Positions 1 through 7,703 of a DNA stretch of 34,242 bases are shown here, in pieces. The notes beneath the pieces are model-generated. The model had not been told where the DNA came from. It was given only the letters and a program-made list of their open reading frames with translations, and ran no database searches. The position numbers and the translations under genes were made by a program. Positions within the stretch are counted from its first letter, which is position 1; each line of letters begins with the position of its first letter. The DNA comes from Betaproteobacteria bacterium. Lineage in GTDB: Bacteria > Pseudomonadota > Gammaproteobacteria > Burkholderiales > Rhodocyclaceae. Where the stretch lies: NCBI GenBank assembly GCA_016194935.1, contig JACQAO010000095.1, positions 1 to 34,242 of the forward strand, in the 5' to 3' direction.

Positions 1-26
1 TTAACCAAGTTAACCAAGGAGAAATC

Positions 27-329
27 ATGAAGAAATTACTGTTCGTCCTGTTTGCCTGGCTGATCGCCATCCAGTGCGCCTTTGCCGCCATCAATATCAA
101 CAGCGCGCCGGAAACTGATCTCGACAAGCTGCCGGGCATCGGCCCGGTAAAGGCCAAGGCCATCGTCGAGGAGCGTAAGAAAAACGGCCCCTTCAAAAGC
201 ATCGAGGATCTCAAGCGCGTCAAGGGTATCGGCGACGCCACCCTGAAAAAACTGAAGAGTGAAATTACGGTAGACGGTGCGCCCAAAGCGGAGGCCAAAC
301 CTGCCGGCAAGAAGGGCGAGAAGAAATAA
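27..329 (+). CDS. ComEA-like helix-hairpin-helix DNA-binding protein, exported
   Basis: This 100-residue protein has a Sec-type signal peptide (about residues 1-20, ending AFA-A). A tandem helix-hairpin-helix domain follows, with the two hairpins LPGIGPVKA and VKGIGDATL at about residues 35-75. The tail is rich in lysine and alanine. Small ComEA-family proteins of this form bind double-stranded DNA in the periplasm. In naturally competent bacteria ComEA pulls DNA across the outer membrane, but many Proteobacteria carry short comEA-like genes without proven competence. An AAGGAG ribosome-binding site sits just upstream, inside a short direct repeat (ttaaccaag twice, positions 1-18). The family call is seen directly; a role in DNA uptake is inference. 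No competence gene is visible nearby. Confidence 0.85.
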   Translation: MKKLLFVLFAWLIAIQCAFAAININSAPETDLDKLPGIGPVKAKAIVEERKKNGPFKSIEDLKRVKGIGDATLKKLKSEITVDGAPKAEAKPAGKKGEKK

Positions 330-451
330 ATCTTATCAGGACAATGCAAGAGGGCCACCGTAAGTGTCTTTTCAGACAGGATTGTCCATGCTACTTGGCA
401 CATGCCCGATGCCGGTGCAAAATGGACAGTGTGAATGTTTAAGGAGCCGAG

Positions 452-670
452 ATGCTGAAAACGATAGAGGCGATAGTCGAGGGCAATACGGTTCGTCTGC
501 TGGAGCCGGTGTCCGTTAGTCAGCCGACGCGCGCATTGGTGACGCTGCTGGAATCTGGCGATACCACGCGCAGCGTGCTCTTTGCACAAGAACATCGTGC
601 CTGGCTGGACGTCTATGCAGCTTATGTGGGTAAGCATGGCGTGTTCAGCGACGGATTGCGGAGTTTTTAA
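452..670 (+). CDS. CcdA-type antitoxin with an AF2212/DUF104-like N-terminus
   Basis: This 72-residue protein follows an AAGGAG site. Its C-terminal part (about residues 44-72, ending HGVFSDGLRSF) matches the toxin-wrapping tail typical of proteobacterial CcdA antitoxins. The N-terminal half (MLKTIEAIVEGNTVRLLEPV) lacks the usual ribbon-helix-helix of CcdA. It instead resembles the small beta domain of AF2212/DUF104-type antitoxins. The next reading frame overlaps its stop codon by one base and starts like CcdB but ends after 21 codons, so the cognate toxin is gone. The gene may survive as an orphan antitoxin or an anti-addiction relic. Assignment of both halves is by motif recognition, and the hybrid origin is inference. 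Confidence 0.65.
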   Translation: MLKTIEAIVEGNTVRLLEPVSVSQPTRALVTLLESGDTTRSVLFAQEHRAWLDVYAAYVGKHGVFSDGLRSF

Positions 671-735
671 TGGCCCAGTTTGATGTCTTCGAGAATCCCA
701 ATCCGGTTGTCGATGCGGTAATCGGCGGTGTCTGA
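670..735 (+). pseudogene. ccdB toxin remnant (21 codons)
   Basis: A short reading frame begins on the last base of the preceding antitoxin stop codon (TAATG), the coupling expected in a ccdAB operon. Its first residues, MAQFDVFENPNP, look like the start of many proteobacterial CcdB gyrase poisons, which run to about 100 residues. The frame stops after 21 codons. The last residues (AVIGGV, then stop) could be either the native C-terminus after an internal deletion or chance sequence. The remnant runs up to the cysM start, so the deletion may have brought cysM next to the antitoxin gene. Confidence 0.55.
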
Positions 736-739
736 TTCC

Positions 740-1639
740 ATGTTCCAGACTCTCGAAGATTTCGTCGGCAACACGCCGCTGGTGCGGCTCCAGCGCATTC
801 CCGGCGTGGGGAATGATGCACGCCGTAATGTCGTACTCGCCAAGCTGGAAGGCAATAATCCCGCGGGTTCGGTCAAGGATCGACCGGCGCTGTCCATGAT
901 CCGGCATGCTGAATTGCGTGGCGAGATCAAGCCGGGCGACACCTTGATCGAGGCCACCAGCGGCAACACCGGCATTGCTTTGGCGATGGCCGCCGCCATG
1001 CGCGGTTACCGGATGGTGCTGATCATGCCCGGGAATCAGAGTATCGAACGGCGTCAGGCCATGCGCGCTTACGGCGCCGAACTGATCGTGACGCCGCAGA
1101 CCTCCGGCATGGAAGGGGCGCGCGATCTTGCCGAACGCATGGCGCGTGAAGGCAAAGGCGTGATGCTCGACCAGTTTGCCAATCCTGACAACCCGCTGGC
1201 CCACTACGCTGGCACCGGCCCGGAAATCTGGCGCGATACGCAGGGTCGCATTACTCATTTCGTCAGCAGCATGGGGACCACTGGCACCATCATGGGCTGC
1301 TCGCGTTTTTTCAAGGAACAGAATTCCGCCATACAGATCGTCGGTTGCCAGCCCGAGGAGGGCTCGCAGATTCCCGGTATCCGCAAGTGGCCGGAAGCCT
1401 ATTTGCCGAAAATTTTCGACCGCAGCCGCGTCGACCGCGTCGAGTCAGTGAGCCAGGCTGATGCCGAGTTGATGACGCGGCGTCTGGCGCAAGAAGAGGG
1501 CATCTTTGCCGGCATCTCCTCCGGTGGTGCGCTGGCCGTGGCTTTGCGCGTGGCGGCGGAACTGGAAAACGCCGTGATTGTCACCATCGTCTGCGACCGT
1601 GGTGATCGTTATCTCTCGACCGGTGTCTTTCCCGCTTAA
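740..1639 (+). CDS. cysM: Cysteine synthase B (O-acetylserine sulfhydrylase)
   Basis: This is a PLP fold-type II enzyme of 299 residues that makes L-cysteine from O-acetylserine and sulfide or thiosulfate in the cytoplasm. The N-terminal EDFVGNTPLVRL motif, the PLP lysine in NPAGSVKDR (about K46), the ATSGNTG substrate loop (about residues 75-81) and the glycine-rich GTTGT phosphate-binding loop are all present. Length and sequence favour CysM over CysK. I chose the ATG at 740 because family members start just before this motif. A GTG at 728 would add four residues and would overlap the ccdB remnant. The end overlaps the signal peptide of the next gene by 17 bases, which suggests translational coupling. 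Confidence 0.93.
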   Translation: MFQTLEDFVGNTPLVRLQRIPGVGNDARRNVVLAKLEGNNPAGSVKDRPALSMIRHAELRGEIKPGDTLIEATSGNTGIALAMAAAMRGYRMVLIMPGNQSIERRQAMRAYGAELIVTPQTSGMEGARDLAERMAREGKGVMLDQFANPDNPLAHYAGTGPEIWRDTQGRITHFVSSMGTTGTIMGCSRFFKEQNSAIQIVGCQPEEGSQIPGIRKWPEAYLPKIFDRSRVDRVESVSQADAELMTRRLAQEEGIFAGISSGGALAVALRVAAELENAVIVTIVCDRGDRYLSTGVFPA

Positions 1640-3536
1640 TTTCCTGGCCTTTGTCGCGGGCTGTCTGTTGCAGACTGCTGCACCGGCCTTCGCTCAAGGC
1701 ATTACGTTGACCCTGGATGCCATCGAGCATCCGGCATTTACGGCGCGTCAGATTGGTCTGCGGCTGGCTGATTTGTCGGGCGGCAGCGCCGAACTCGACA
1801 TCGGCCAACTGACGCTGGCAGGCCGCGAATTCAAACATGTACGCCTGCGTTGCGGCGAGTTGCGGATGACCAGCGCTATCCTCGATTGCCGTCATGGCGC
1901 GCTGCATGCGCGGGACGGTGCGGCGCTGCCGCTGGAATTTACCTACCGCACTGCGTCGCGGCAGCTTGATCTGAGCTTCAAGGATGCCGACATGGCCGTC
2001 GTGTCGACCCTGCTGCCGGAGCTGGCTGCTTACCGTCCTGGCGGCCGTTTCGACGCGCACGTCAAGGCGAGCGCTGATAGTCTTGAGCTTGCACTGCAAC
2101 TGCATCAATTCGCTTTCGCCAGCGCCGATGGCAAGCTTGCCGGCGACAAGATCGAAGCCAGCCTGACGGCATCGGCCAAGCGGTACGATGCATCATGGGG
2201 CTGGCAGACCAGCATGACCTGGCCAGAAAGTAAGTCGGGCGAGTTTTATTGGGCGCCGTTGTATCGCGCCGGTGGGGCGCGACTCGCAGCGACCGGGCAA
2301 TTTACGCCAGAGGCGGTGACGGTGAACGAGGCGACGCTGATGCTGGACGGCATCGGCAGCGCCAGCGGTTCTTTGCAGTGGCGGCGCGACACTGGTAGTT
2401 TGAACGCCGCGACAATCGAAACCGGCTCGCTCGATCTTGCTGTAGCAGTACCGCAACTGGTCCAGCCTTTCCTCGACCTGCGCGCCGGACCGAAGCTGTC
2501 CGCCAGCGGCACAGGCCGCGTCGCTGCCGCCTGGGATGCCGTTGGCATGCGCCAACTCGATCTGGCCTTCGACGGCGCGACCCTGGAGGCCGGGACGGCC
2601 TTTGCACTGCAAGGCATAAACGCGCGCATCCCGTGGCGGCGTGAACAGGCCACCCAGGCCGAGTTCCGCGCAACAGGCGGACACTTTAGCCGTTTGGCGC
2701 TGGGCGCAGTCGATCTGCCGCTGGCCATGCATGGGCTGGAATTTTCTTTGCCACATGCAGAAATACCCTTGCTGGACGGCAAGCTGCTGTTCGAGGATTT
2801 TCATGCCGCGCATGTCGGCGATGCGTGGCAATGGCGGCTTGCCGGCGCCCTGCATCCGATTTCCATGCCATTGCTGACTGCGGCTCTGGGCCTGCCGCGC
2901 ATGACGGGACTGTTGTCCGCCTCGATCCCGAAAATCAGCTATGCCAATGCCACGCTGACGCTGGATGGTGCGCTGGTGATCTCGGCGTTCGACGGCTATT
3001 TTTCCGCCAGCGGCCTTCAGGTGATCGACCCGTTTGGCCGCCTGCCGCGCGTGCGCGCCGACATCGAAGCGCGCCACCTTGACCTTGGCATGCTTACCGA
3101 GACCTTCTCCTTCGGCGACATCCGCGGCTATATCGACGGCGACATACAAGGCCTGGAAATGTCCGGAATGCGGCCGCTGTCTTTCAATGCCAGCATCCGG
3201 AGCAGCCCCGGCGACTACAAAAAACGCATCAGCCAGCGCGCCGTGCAGAACATCTCCTCGCTCGGCGGCGCGGGCGCCGGTGCGGCGATCCAGCGCAGCT
3301 TTCTGCGCTTCTTCGATACCTTCGGCTACGACCGGCTGGGACTTAGTTGCCGGCTGGTCAATGGCATCTGCGAGATGGGCGGGATCGAGGCTGCGCCGCA
3401 GGGGTATGTGATCGTCAAAGGCGGCGGCATCCCGGCGCTCAACGTGATCGGCTACAATCGCCGGGTAAATTGGAATGAACTGGTTACCCGCCTGCAGGAC
3501 GTGATTGCCGGCAACAGCAAAATCGAAATTCGCTAG
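1623..3536 (+). CDS. ydbH: YdbH-like AsmA-family intermembrane lipid-transport protein
   Basis: Starting from a GTG inside the end of cysM, this 637-residue protein has an N-terminal hydrophobic segment resembling a signal peptide or anchor (about residues 1-25, ending APAFAQG). A long beta-rich, low-cysteine body typical of AsmA/YdbH proteins follows. In E. coli, YdbH works with YhdP and TamB to move phospholipids across the periplasm to the outer membrane. The E. coli protein is about 880 residues, so this one is clearly shorter. The identification is greatly strengthened by the two genes that follow, which are the known partners YnbE and YdbL in the same order. The open frame extends upstream to 1578, but that extension lies inside cysM and would precede the signal-like segment. 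Confidence 0.82.
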   Translation: MSFPLNFLAFVAGCLLQTAAPAFAQGITLTLDAIEHPAFTARQIGLRLADLSGGSAELDIGQLTLAGREFKHVRLRCGELRMTSAILDCRHGALHARDGAALPLEFTYRTASRQLDLSFKDADMAVVSTLLPELAAYRPGGRFDAHVKASADSLELALQLHQFAFASADGKLAGDKIEASLTASAKRYDASWGWQTSMTWPESKSGEFYWAPLYRAGGARLAATGQFTPEAVTVNEATLMLDGIGSASGSLQWRRDTGSLNAATIETGSLDLAVAVPQLVQPFLDLRAGPKLSASGTGRVAAAWDAVGMRQLDLAFDGATLEAGTAFALQGINARIPWRREQATQAEFRATGGHFSRLALGAVDLPLAMHGLEFSLPHAEIPLLDGKLLFEDFHAAHVGDAWQWRLAGALHPISMPLLTAALGLPRMTGLLSASIPKISYANATLTLDGALVISAFDGYFSASGLQVIDPFGRLPRVRADIEARHLDLGMLTETFSFGDIRGYIDGDIQGLEMSGMRPLSFNASIRSSPGDYKKRISQRAVQNISSLGGAGAGAAIQRSFLRFFDTFGYDRLGLSCRLVNGICEMGGIEAAPQGYVIVKGGGIPALNVIGYNRRVNWNELVTRLQDVIAGNSKIEIR

Positions 3537-3544
3537 GAGCGCAC

Positions 3545-3727
3545 ATGAAAAACATTCTCTTGCTGACGGCGGCGCTGATTCTCTCCGCTTGCGTCACCAT
3601 CAACATTTATTTTCCAGCGGCGGCGGCGGAAAAAGCCGCCGATAAAATCATTGACGAGGTTTGGCAACTGCAAAAAAATCCCGCCGACAAGACAGTTCCG
3701 CCCGCCAAAGAAGGGGTCGCAAAATGA
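3545..3727 (+). CDS. ynbE: YnbE-like outer-membrane lipoprotein
   Basis: This 60-residue protein has a lipoprotein signal with lipobox LSAC (cysteine at residue 16). The following VTINIYFPAAAAEKAADKII segment is characteristic of YnbE. In E. coli, YnbE is an outer-membrane lipoprotein that joins the C-terminal end of YdbH by beta-strand augmentation to complete a periplasmic lipid bridge. The gene starts 8 bases after ydbH with a good AGGAG site. It overlaps ydbL by four bases (ATGA), indicating tight operon coupling. The family assignment is confident; the role is taken from E. coli. Confidence 0.88.
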   Translation: MKNILLLTAALILSACVTINIYFPAAAAEKAADKIIDEVWQLQKNPADKTVPPAKEGVAK

Positions 3728-4146
3728 ACGCCATTAAAATCACGCTGTCGCTCTGCCTGCTGTTGGCCGTTGGCCTGAGCCAGGCTCAGGCTCAGGGAAA
3801 TCTTGAAGTCAACACACCAGCCATCGCCCAATTGCAAAATTCCATGCAGAGTCGTTACCTCCAGTTGGCGCCCTTGCTCGGCTCGGGCGCGGTCGGCCTG
3901 GCGCGCGACGGCACGGTGCAACTGCGCGACCCGAATGCTGTGCCGCTGGCGCAGCGCCAGGCGGCGAACAGCCTGGTGGCGGCAGAGAACGCCGACCGCA
4001 GCGCGCTTTACCGCGAGATCGCGCGCGCCAATGGCAAGCCGGAATGGGAAGGGGAAATCCGCGCTACTTTTGGCCAGCGCTGGATCGACAAGGCCCAGTC
4101 CGGCTGGTGGGTGCAGGATGCGCGCGGCAACTGGATGCGCAAGTGA
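3724..4146 (+). CDS. ydbL: YdbL-like periplasmic DUF1318 protein
   Basis: This 140-residue protein has a signal peptide (about residues 1-22, ending SQAQAQG) and a DUF1318 body. The body includes an AVGLARDGTVQLRD segment, the NSLVAAENADRSALYREIA helix and the C-terminal WWVQDARGNW motif. In E. coli, YdbL is a periplasmic protein that interacts with YdbH and YnbE and is proposed to chaperone or limit YnbE assembly. I start it at the ATG overlapping the ynbE stop. The longer frame from 3661 has no ATG start and runs through ynbE. Order and overlap with ynbE support one transcript. Confidence 0.9.
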   Translation: MNAIKITLSLCLLLAVGLSQAQAQGNLEVNTPAIAQLQNSMQSRYLQLAPLLGSGAVGLARDGTVQLRDPNAVPLAQRQAANSLVAAENADRSALYREIARANGKPEWEGEIRATFGQRWIDKAQSGWWVQDARGNWMRK

Positions 4147-4158
4147 TGGAATGAGCAT

Positions 4159-4938
4159 ATGAGCGCTACCTTGATTTTCGACATCGAGAGCATTCCCGAT
4201 GTCGCCGGTTTGCGTATCCTGCACGCACTCGATGCGGCGCTTTCCGACGCCGAGGTAGCCGAGTTCGCTTTCCAGAAACAGCGCGCCAAAAACGGCAACG
4301 ATTTCCTGCCGCTGCACTTGCAGCGCATCGTGGTCATCTCCTACGCGCTGCGCGACAGCGAGAAATTTCAGGTGCGCTCGTTGGCCGAGCCAGAGTCGAA
4401 CGAGGCGCAGATCATCCAGCGCTTTTTCGACGGCATCGAAAAATTCACGCCGCAACTGGTCTCCTGGAACGGCGGCGGCTTCGACCTGCCGGTGTTGCAT
4501 TATCGCGGCCTGATCCACGGCGTCGTCGCGCCGCGTTACTGGGAGATGGGCGAAGGCGACTACCGCGACAGCCGCGACTTCAAATGGAACAACTACATCA
4601 GCCGCTACCATTCGCGTCATCTGGATCTGATGGATCTGCTGGCGCTGTACCAGCCGCGCGCCAGTGCGCCACTCGATCAACTCGCCAAGCTGATGGGCCT
4701 GCCCGGCAAGCAAGGCATGGCCGGCGATGCAGTGTGGGGCGCATGGCTGGACGGCAAGATCAATGATATACGCGACTACTGCGAGACCGACGTGGTGAAC
4801 ACCTACCTGGTTTACCTGCGTTTCCAGAAAATGCGCGGCATCCTCAGCGCGGTCGAGCATGATGCGGAAATCAACTTCGTGCGCGAGCAACTGGCAGCGC
4901 TGAACAAGCCGCATTGGCAGGCGTTTCTGGCTGGATAA
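4159..4938 (+). CDS. Predicted 3'-5' exonuclease, PolB-like DEDD fold
   Basis: This 259-residue protein resembles the DNA_pol_B_exo2 family of stand-alone proofreading-like exonucleases. The DxE motif (IFDIESIPD, residues 6-14), the Exo II region (SWNGGGFDLPVLHYR) and the Exo III-like region (DYCETDVVNTYLVYLRF) are all visible. They supply the acidic residues that would hold two metal ions. The substrate is unknown; DNA or RNA 3' ends are the likely targets. It starts 12 bases after ydbL, so it probably shares that transcript, although no functional link to lipid transport is apparent. The gene ends just before the CACAGAG repeat array. Confidence 0.88.
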   Translation: MSATLIFDIESIPDVAGLRILHALDAALSDAEVAEFAFQKQRAKNGNDFLPLHLQRIVVISYALRDSEKFQVRSLAEPESNEAQIIQRFFDGIEKFTPQLVSWNGGGFDLPVLHYRGLIHGVVAPRYWEMGEGDYRDSRDFKWNNYISRYHSRHLDLMDLLALYQPRASAPLDQLAKLMGLPGKQGMAGDAVWGAWLDGKINDIRDYCETDVVNTYLVYLRFQKMRGILSAVEHDAEINFVREQLAALNKPHWQAFLAG

Positions 4939-4967
4939 CCGTTTAACCTAAAAACCGTAATTCAAGC

Positions 4968-5089
4968 CACAGAGGTCACAGAGGTCACAGAGATAATGCA
5001 GGTTCCGCACATTTATTGTTCACCTGAAGAGTGATGTAATCACTGATGACAACTTCTTGTTTTTCTCTGTGAACTCTGTGTTCTCTGTG
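4968..5089. repeat. Large dyad of three CACAGAG and three CTCTGTG heptamers
   Basis: CACAGAG occurs at 4968, 4977 and 4986, exactly nine bases apart. Its inverse CTCTGTG occurs at 5065, 5074 and 5083 with the same nine-base period. The two arms extend outwards with weaker matches (AACC near 4953, GGTT near 5097), and about 72 bases lie between them. The element sits between two convergent genes, so it could fold as a long cruciform or mRNA hairpin and end transcription from both sides. It resembles a dispersed REP/MITE-like repeat; copy number cannot be seen here. Confidence 0.8.
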
Positions 5090-5108
5090 GCTAACTGGTT
5101 TTTTATGG

Positions 5109-6014
5109 TTAACCCGCCAGTAACCCTGCTGCGTCGTTAGTTGCGGCCACCAGACTATCGATCACCGCGCGGTAGCGCGGGACATCCCTGAATTCTGCCG
5201 GGTAAGCCAGCCAGATCTCGCGGCTAACCGCAACGCCATCGGTAAGGCACACCAGTTCGGGTGCTGCTTGCGCCAGGAAACGGGGGATCAGGCCCGCGCC
5301 CCAGCCGAACCTCACGGCCTGCGCCAGGGCCATCAAACTGTTGGCCCGGAACACGCAGTGCGCTTGAGGCAGCCGCTCGGCGATCCAGCGGCTCTCCGGC
5401 AATTCGGCGAGCGACTCGTCGAAACGGCAGATGGGCAGTGTGCCGGGCGATTTCAAAATATTCTTTCCGCCGGCGCTGAGCAAAGCCGGGTGATCACGGC
5501 GCATGTACAACCCGTAGCCCATGCTGCCGAGCCGCTTGGCCACCAGGCCTGGCTCGCTCGGACGGGCCAGGCGTATCGCCAGGTCTGCTTTGCGCTTGGC
5601 CAGGCTCAAGGTGCGAGCATCCAGGGTCATTTCGATCATGATGCCGGGATGGCGGCGATGGAATTCGACCAGGCGCGGCAGGTAGAAATAAGTCCCCAGA
5701 GCCTCCAGGGTAGTGATGCGGATGCGTCCGCTGAGTCCTGCCGGATGCGCTTCCAGGGTTCGGTAAAGACCTTCAGCGGCTTGTTCCATTTCACCTGCGG
5801 CAGCCAGCGCCATGCGTCCGGCATCGGTGAGTTGCAGCCCCGTATCGCGCCGCGCGGCCAACACTGTCCCCAGCGCCGCCTCCAATCGCTCGATGCGCCG
5901 CCCGATGGTGGCGTGGGTCAGGCCCAGCTCGCGTGCGGCTGCGGAGTAATTGCCGCTGCGCGCCAATACCGCCAGCGTAAGCAGGTCTTCCCAGTGTGGT
6001 GTGCGTTTTTTCAC
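5109..6014 (-). CDS. LysR-type transcriptional regulator
   Basis: This 301-residue regulator has an N-terminal winged helix-turn-helix (about residues 6-62, with NYSAAARELGLTHATIGRRIERLE). A LysR-type substrate-binding domain follows from about residue 88. No recognisable effector-specific motif is visible. I chose the GTG at 6014 because the helix-turn-helix begins a few residues later. The only upstream alternatives are another GTG (6020) and a TTG (6059), and neither has a clear ribosome-binding site. The gene is divergent from the hydrolase at 6095, the classic arrangement for a LysR regulator and its target. Control of that hydrolase, and perhaps of the adjacent importer operon, is inference. 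Confidence 0.88.
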   Translation of the reverse strand: MKKRTPHWEDLLTLAVLARSGNYSAAARELGLTHATIGRRIERLEAALGTVLAARRDTGLQLTDAGRMALAAAGEMEQAAEGLYRTLEAHPAGLSGRIRITTLEALGTYFYLPRLVEFHRRHPGIMIEMTLDARTLSLAKRKADLAIRLARPSEPGLVAKRLGSMGYGLYMRRDHPALLSAGGKNILKSPGTLPICRFDESLAELPESRWIAERLPQAHCVFRANSLMALAQAVRFGWGAGLIPRFLAQAAPELVCLTDGVAVSREIWLAYPAEFRDVPRYRAVIDSLVAATNDAAGLLAG

Positions 6015-6094
6015 AGGCACTGATGATAACTTGTGAATTGTCTGTTGACCAGAGCGCAACTAGAATCGCCACAACTTAACTGTGGGAGCGAAAC

Positions 6095-6697
6095 ATGAAC
6101 ACACCAAAAACCTTGATGGAAATCGCGGGTGCGCCGAGAGTGGTCGCCCGATGGGAGAGCGCCGCCTTGTTGTTGATCGATCATCAATTGGAATATGTTT
6201 CAGGCGGGCTGCCTTTGAACGGCATTGAGGCGGCTGTTGCCGAATGCGTCCGGCTGCTGGAGCTTGCCCGCCAGACTGGCGCCCCGGTATTCCACATTGT
6301 CAATCATGGCAGGCCCGGAGGCGTCCTGTTTAACCCGGAAGGCAAGTACGTTGCCATCATGCCGCAACTCGCTCCGACCGGCGACGAGACCATCGTGGTG
6401 AAGCATCTGCCCAACGCATTCGCGGGTACGGAGCTGGATCAACTGCTGCAGGCCAGTGGACGCAAGCAAGTGGTCATCGCCGGTTTCGCTACCCATATGT
6501 GCATCAGCGCCACCACCCGTTCCGCCCTCGATCATGGCTACGCAGCGACCGTGGTGGCGGCCGCCTGCGCCACCCGCGATCTGCCCAACCCGCTCGGCGG
6601 CGTCGTGCCGGCGGCGACGGTGCATCAGGCGACACTTGCCGCCCTGGCGGACCGGTTCGCCAGCGTAGTGCCTGCGGCAGATGCCTGGAAAAACTAA
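6095..6697 (+). CDS. Isochorismatase-family cysteine hydrolase
   Basis: This 200-residue cytoplasmic hydrolase has the catalytic triad of the family: D29 in ALLLIDHQ, K103 in VVKHLPNAF and C136 in FATHMCISATTR. The cis-peptide region before the cysteine is also present. Members cleave amides or vinyl ethers (nicotinamide, N-carbamoylsarcosine, isochorismate, biuret). The substrate here cannot be read from sequence. A cysteine nucleophile argues for an amidase-like reaction. Divergent transcription from the LysR gene suggests inducible expression. It converges with the hydroxyacid dehydrogenase that ends the importer operon, only four bases away. Confidence 0.88.
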   Translation: MNTPKTLMEIAGAPRVVARWESAALLLIDHQLEYVSGGLPLNGIEAAVAECVRLLELARQTGAPVFHIVNHGRPGGVLFNPEGKYVAIMPQLAPTGDETIVVKHLPNAFAGTELDQLLQASGRKQVVIAGFATHMCISATTRSALDHGYAATVVAAACATRDLPNPLGGVVPAATVHQATLAALADRFASVVPAADAWKN

Positions 6698-6710
6698 GGC
6701 GTTAGTTTTT
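6689..6710. terminator. AT-rich palindrome holding both stop codons
   Basis: AAAAACTAA (6689-6697) and TTAGTTTTT (6702-6710) form a perfect nine-base-pair stem around the loop GGCG. The TAA of the plus-strand hydrolase lies in one arm and the TAA of the minus-strand dehydrogenase in the other. Runs of A and T flank both sides. It may serve as a compact bidirectional terminator, but the stem is AT-rich and therefore weak. Confidence 0.5.
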
Positions 6711-7679
6711 TACTGTCGGGTTGAGCAGGTTGGGTGGCGTGCCGCCGGTCAGCGCTGCGATCAGGTTGTCTGCCGCCAGCATGGCCATTTTCAGGCGGGT
6801 GGCCGCCGATGCCGAACCGATATGCGGTGTCAGCACCACATTGTCGAGGGCAAAGAAACGCGGGTCCAGCGCCGGCTCGTTCTCGAATACATCGAGTCCG
6901 GCCCCGGCGATGCGGCGCTGTTGCAATGCCTCGATCAGCGCGGCGTCGTCAACCACACCGCCGCGCGCTATGTTGATCAGATACGCCGTGGGTTTCATCT
7001 GCGCCAGTTCGGCGGCGCCGATGGCGTGATGCGTCGCAGGGGAATAGGGCAGCATCAGCACCAGGAAGTCGGATTCGCGCAGCAGCGTGAGTTTGTCCAC
7101 CCACTTGGCCCGGCATTGCGCTTCGTGTTCTGCCGGCAGGTGCGAACGGTTGTGATAGATCACGCGCATCTCGAAACCAGCGGCGCGGCGCGCCACCGCC
7201 TGGCCGATGCGCCCCATGCCGAGGATGCCCAGGGTGGCGTGATGCAGGTCCTGGCCCAGCCAGCCCTGGTATTTCCAGCCGTCCCACTGCCGGGCGCGCA
7301 GCCATTGATCGGCGGCGACGATGCGGCGTGCGCTGGCGAGCATCAAGCCCCAGGCAAAGTCGGCGGTGGTGTCATCGAGTACGCCCGGCGTATTGGTGAC
7401 CATCACTCCGGCACGGGTGCAGGCATCGAGATCGATATTGTTGTAACCGACGGCGCAGTTGCACACCGCCCGCAGGCGCGGGCAGGCCGCCAGCAGCGCG
7501 GCGTCGATGCGTTCGGTCGGCATGGTCAATACGCCGTCCTTGTCCGCCAGCCGCGCCGTCAATTGTTCGGGCGCGAGCAAGGCGTCGCTGGCGTGATAAT
7601 CGACCTCGAAGTGCCGCTCCAGAAGCGCCAATACTTCCGGGAAGACTTCACGCGCGATGAGAATTTTGGGTTGCGTCAT
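6702..7679 (-). CDS. D-2-hydroxyacid dehydrogenase (glyoxylate/hydroxypyruvate reductase-like)
   Basis: This 325-residue NAD(P)-dependent oxidoreductase interconverts 2-oxoacids and D-2-hydroxyacids. The Rossmann motif GMGRIG lies at about residues 154-159. The catalytic arginine (R239 in NIARGGVVDD), glutamate (E268 in FENEPALD) and histidine (H286 in TPHIGSAS) are all present. The asparagine-arginine pair after the glycine motif (HNRS, 176-179) favours NADP, as in GhrB-type glyoxylate reductases. The gene begins 24 bases after livF and is probably the last gene of the importer operon, so the transported solute may feed this enzyme. The exact substrate is not determined. Confidence 0.88.
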   Translation of the reverse strand: MTQPKILIAREVFPEVLALLERHFEVDYHASDALLAPEQLTARLADKDGVLTMPTERIDAALLAACPRLRAVCNCAVGYNNIDLDACTRAGVMVTNTPGVLDDTTADFAWGLMLASARRIVAADQWLRARQWDGWKYQGWLGQDLHHATLGILGMGRIGQAVARRAAGFEMRVIYHNRSHLPAEHEAQCRAKWVDKLTLLRESDFLVLMLPYSPATHHAIGAAELAQMKPTAYLINIARGGVVDDAALIEALQQRRIAGAGLDVFENEPALDPRFFALDNVVLTPHIGSASAATRLKMAMLAADNLIAALTGGTPPNLLNPTVKN

Positions 7680-7703
7680 GGGTGTTGCGCCGGGCTTGGG
7701 CTC

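Noticed and set aside
395..412. Sigma-54-like promoter (TTGGCAC start)
   Set aside because: The -12 element does not match: the bases at the required spacing read CGAT and not TTGC.
3607..4914. A 435-codon minus-strand frame
   Set aside because: It is antisense to ynbE, ydbL and the exonuclease, which have clear families and ribosome-binding sites.
4968..5089. CRISPR array from the CACAGAG repeats
   Set aside because: The units are seven bases with two-base spacers and have inverse partners; there is no cas gene, and no 25-40 base repeats with unique spacers.
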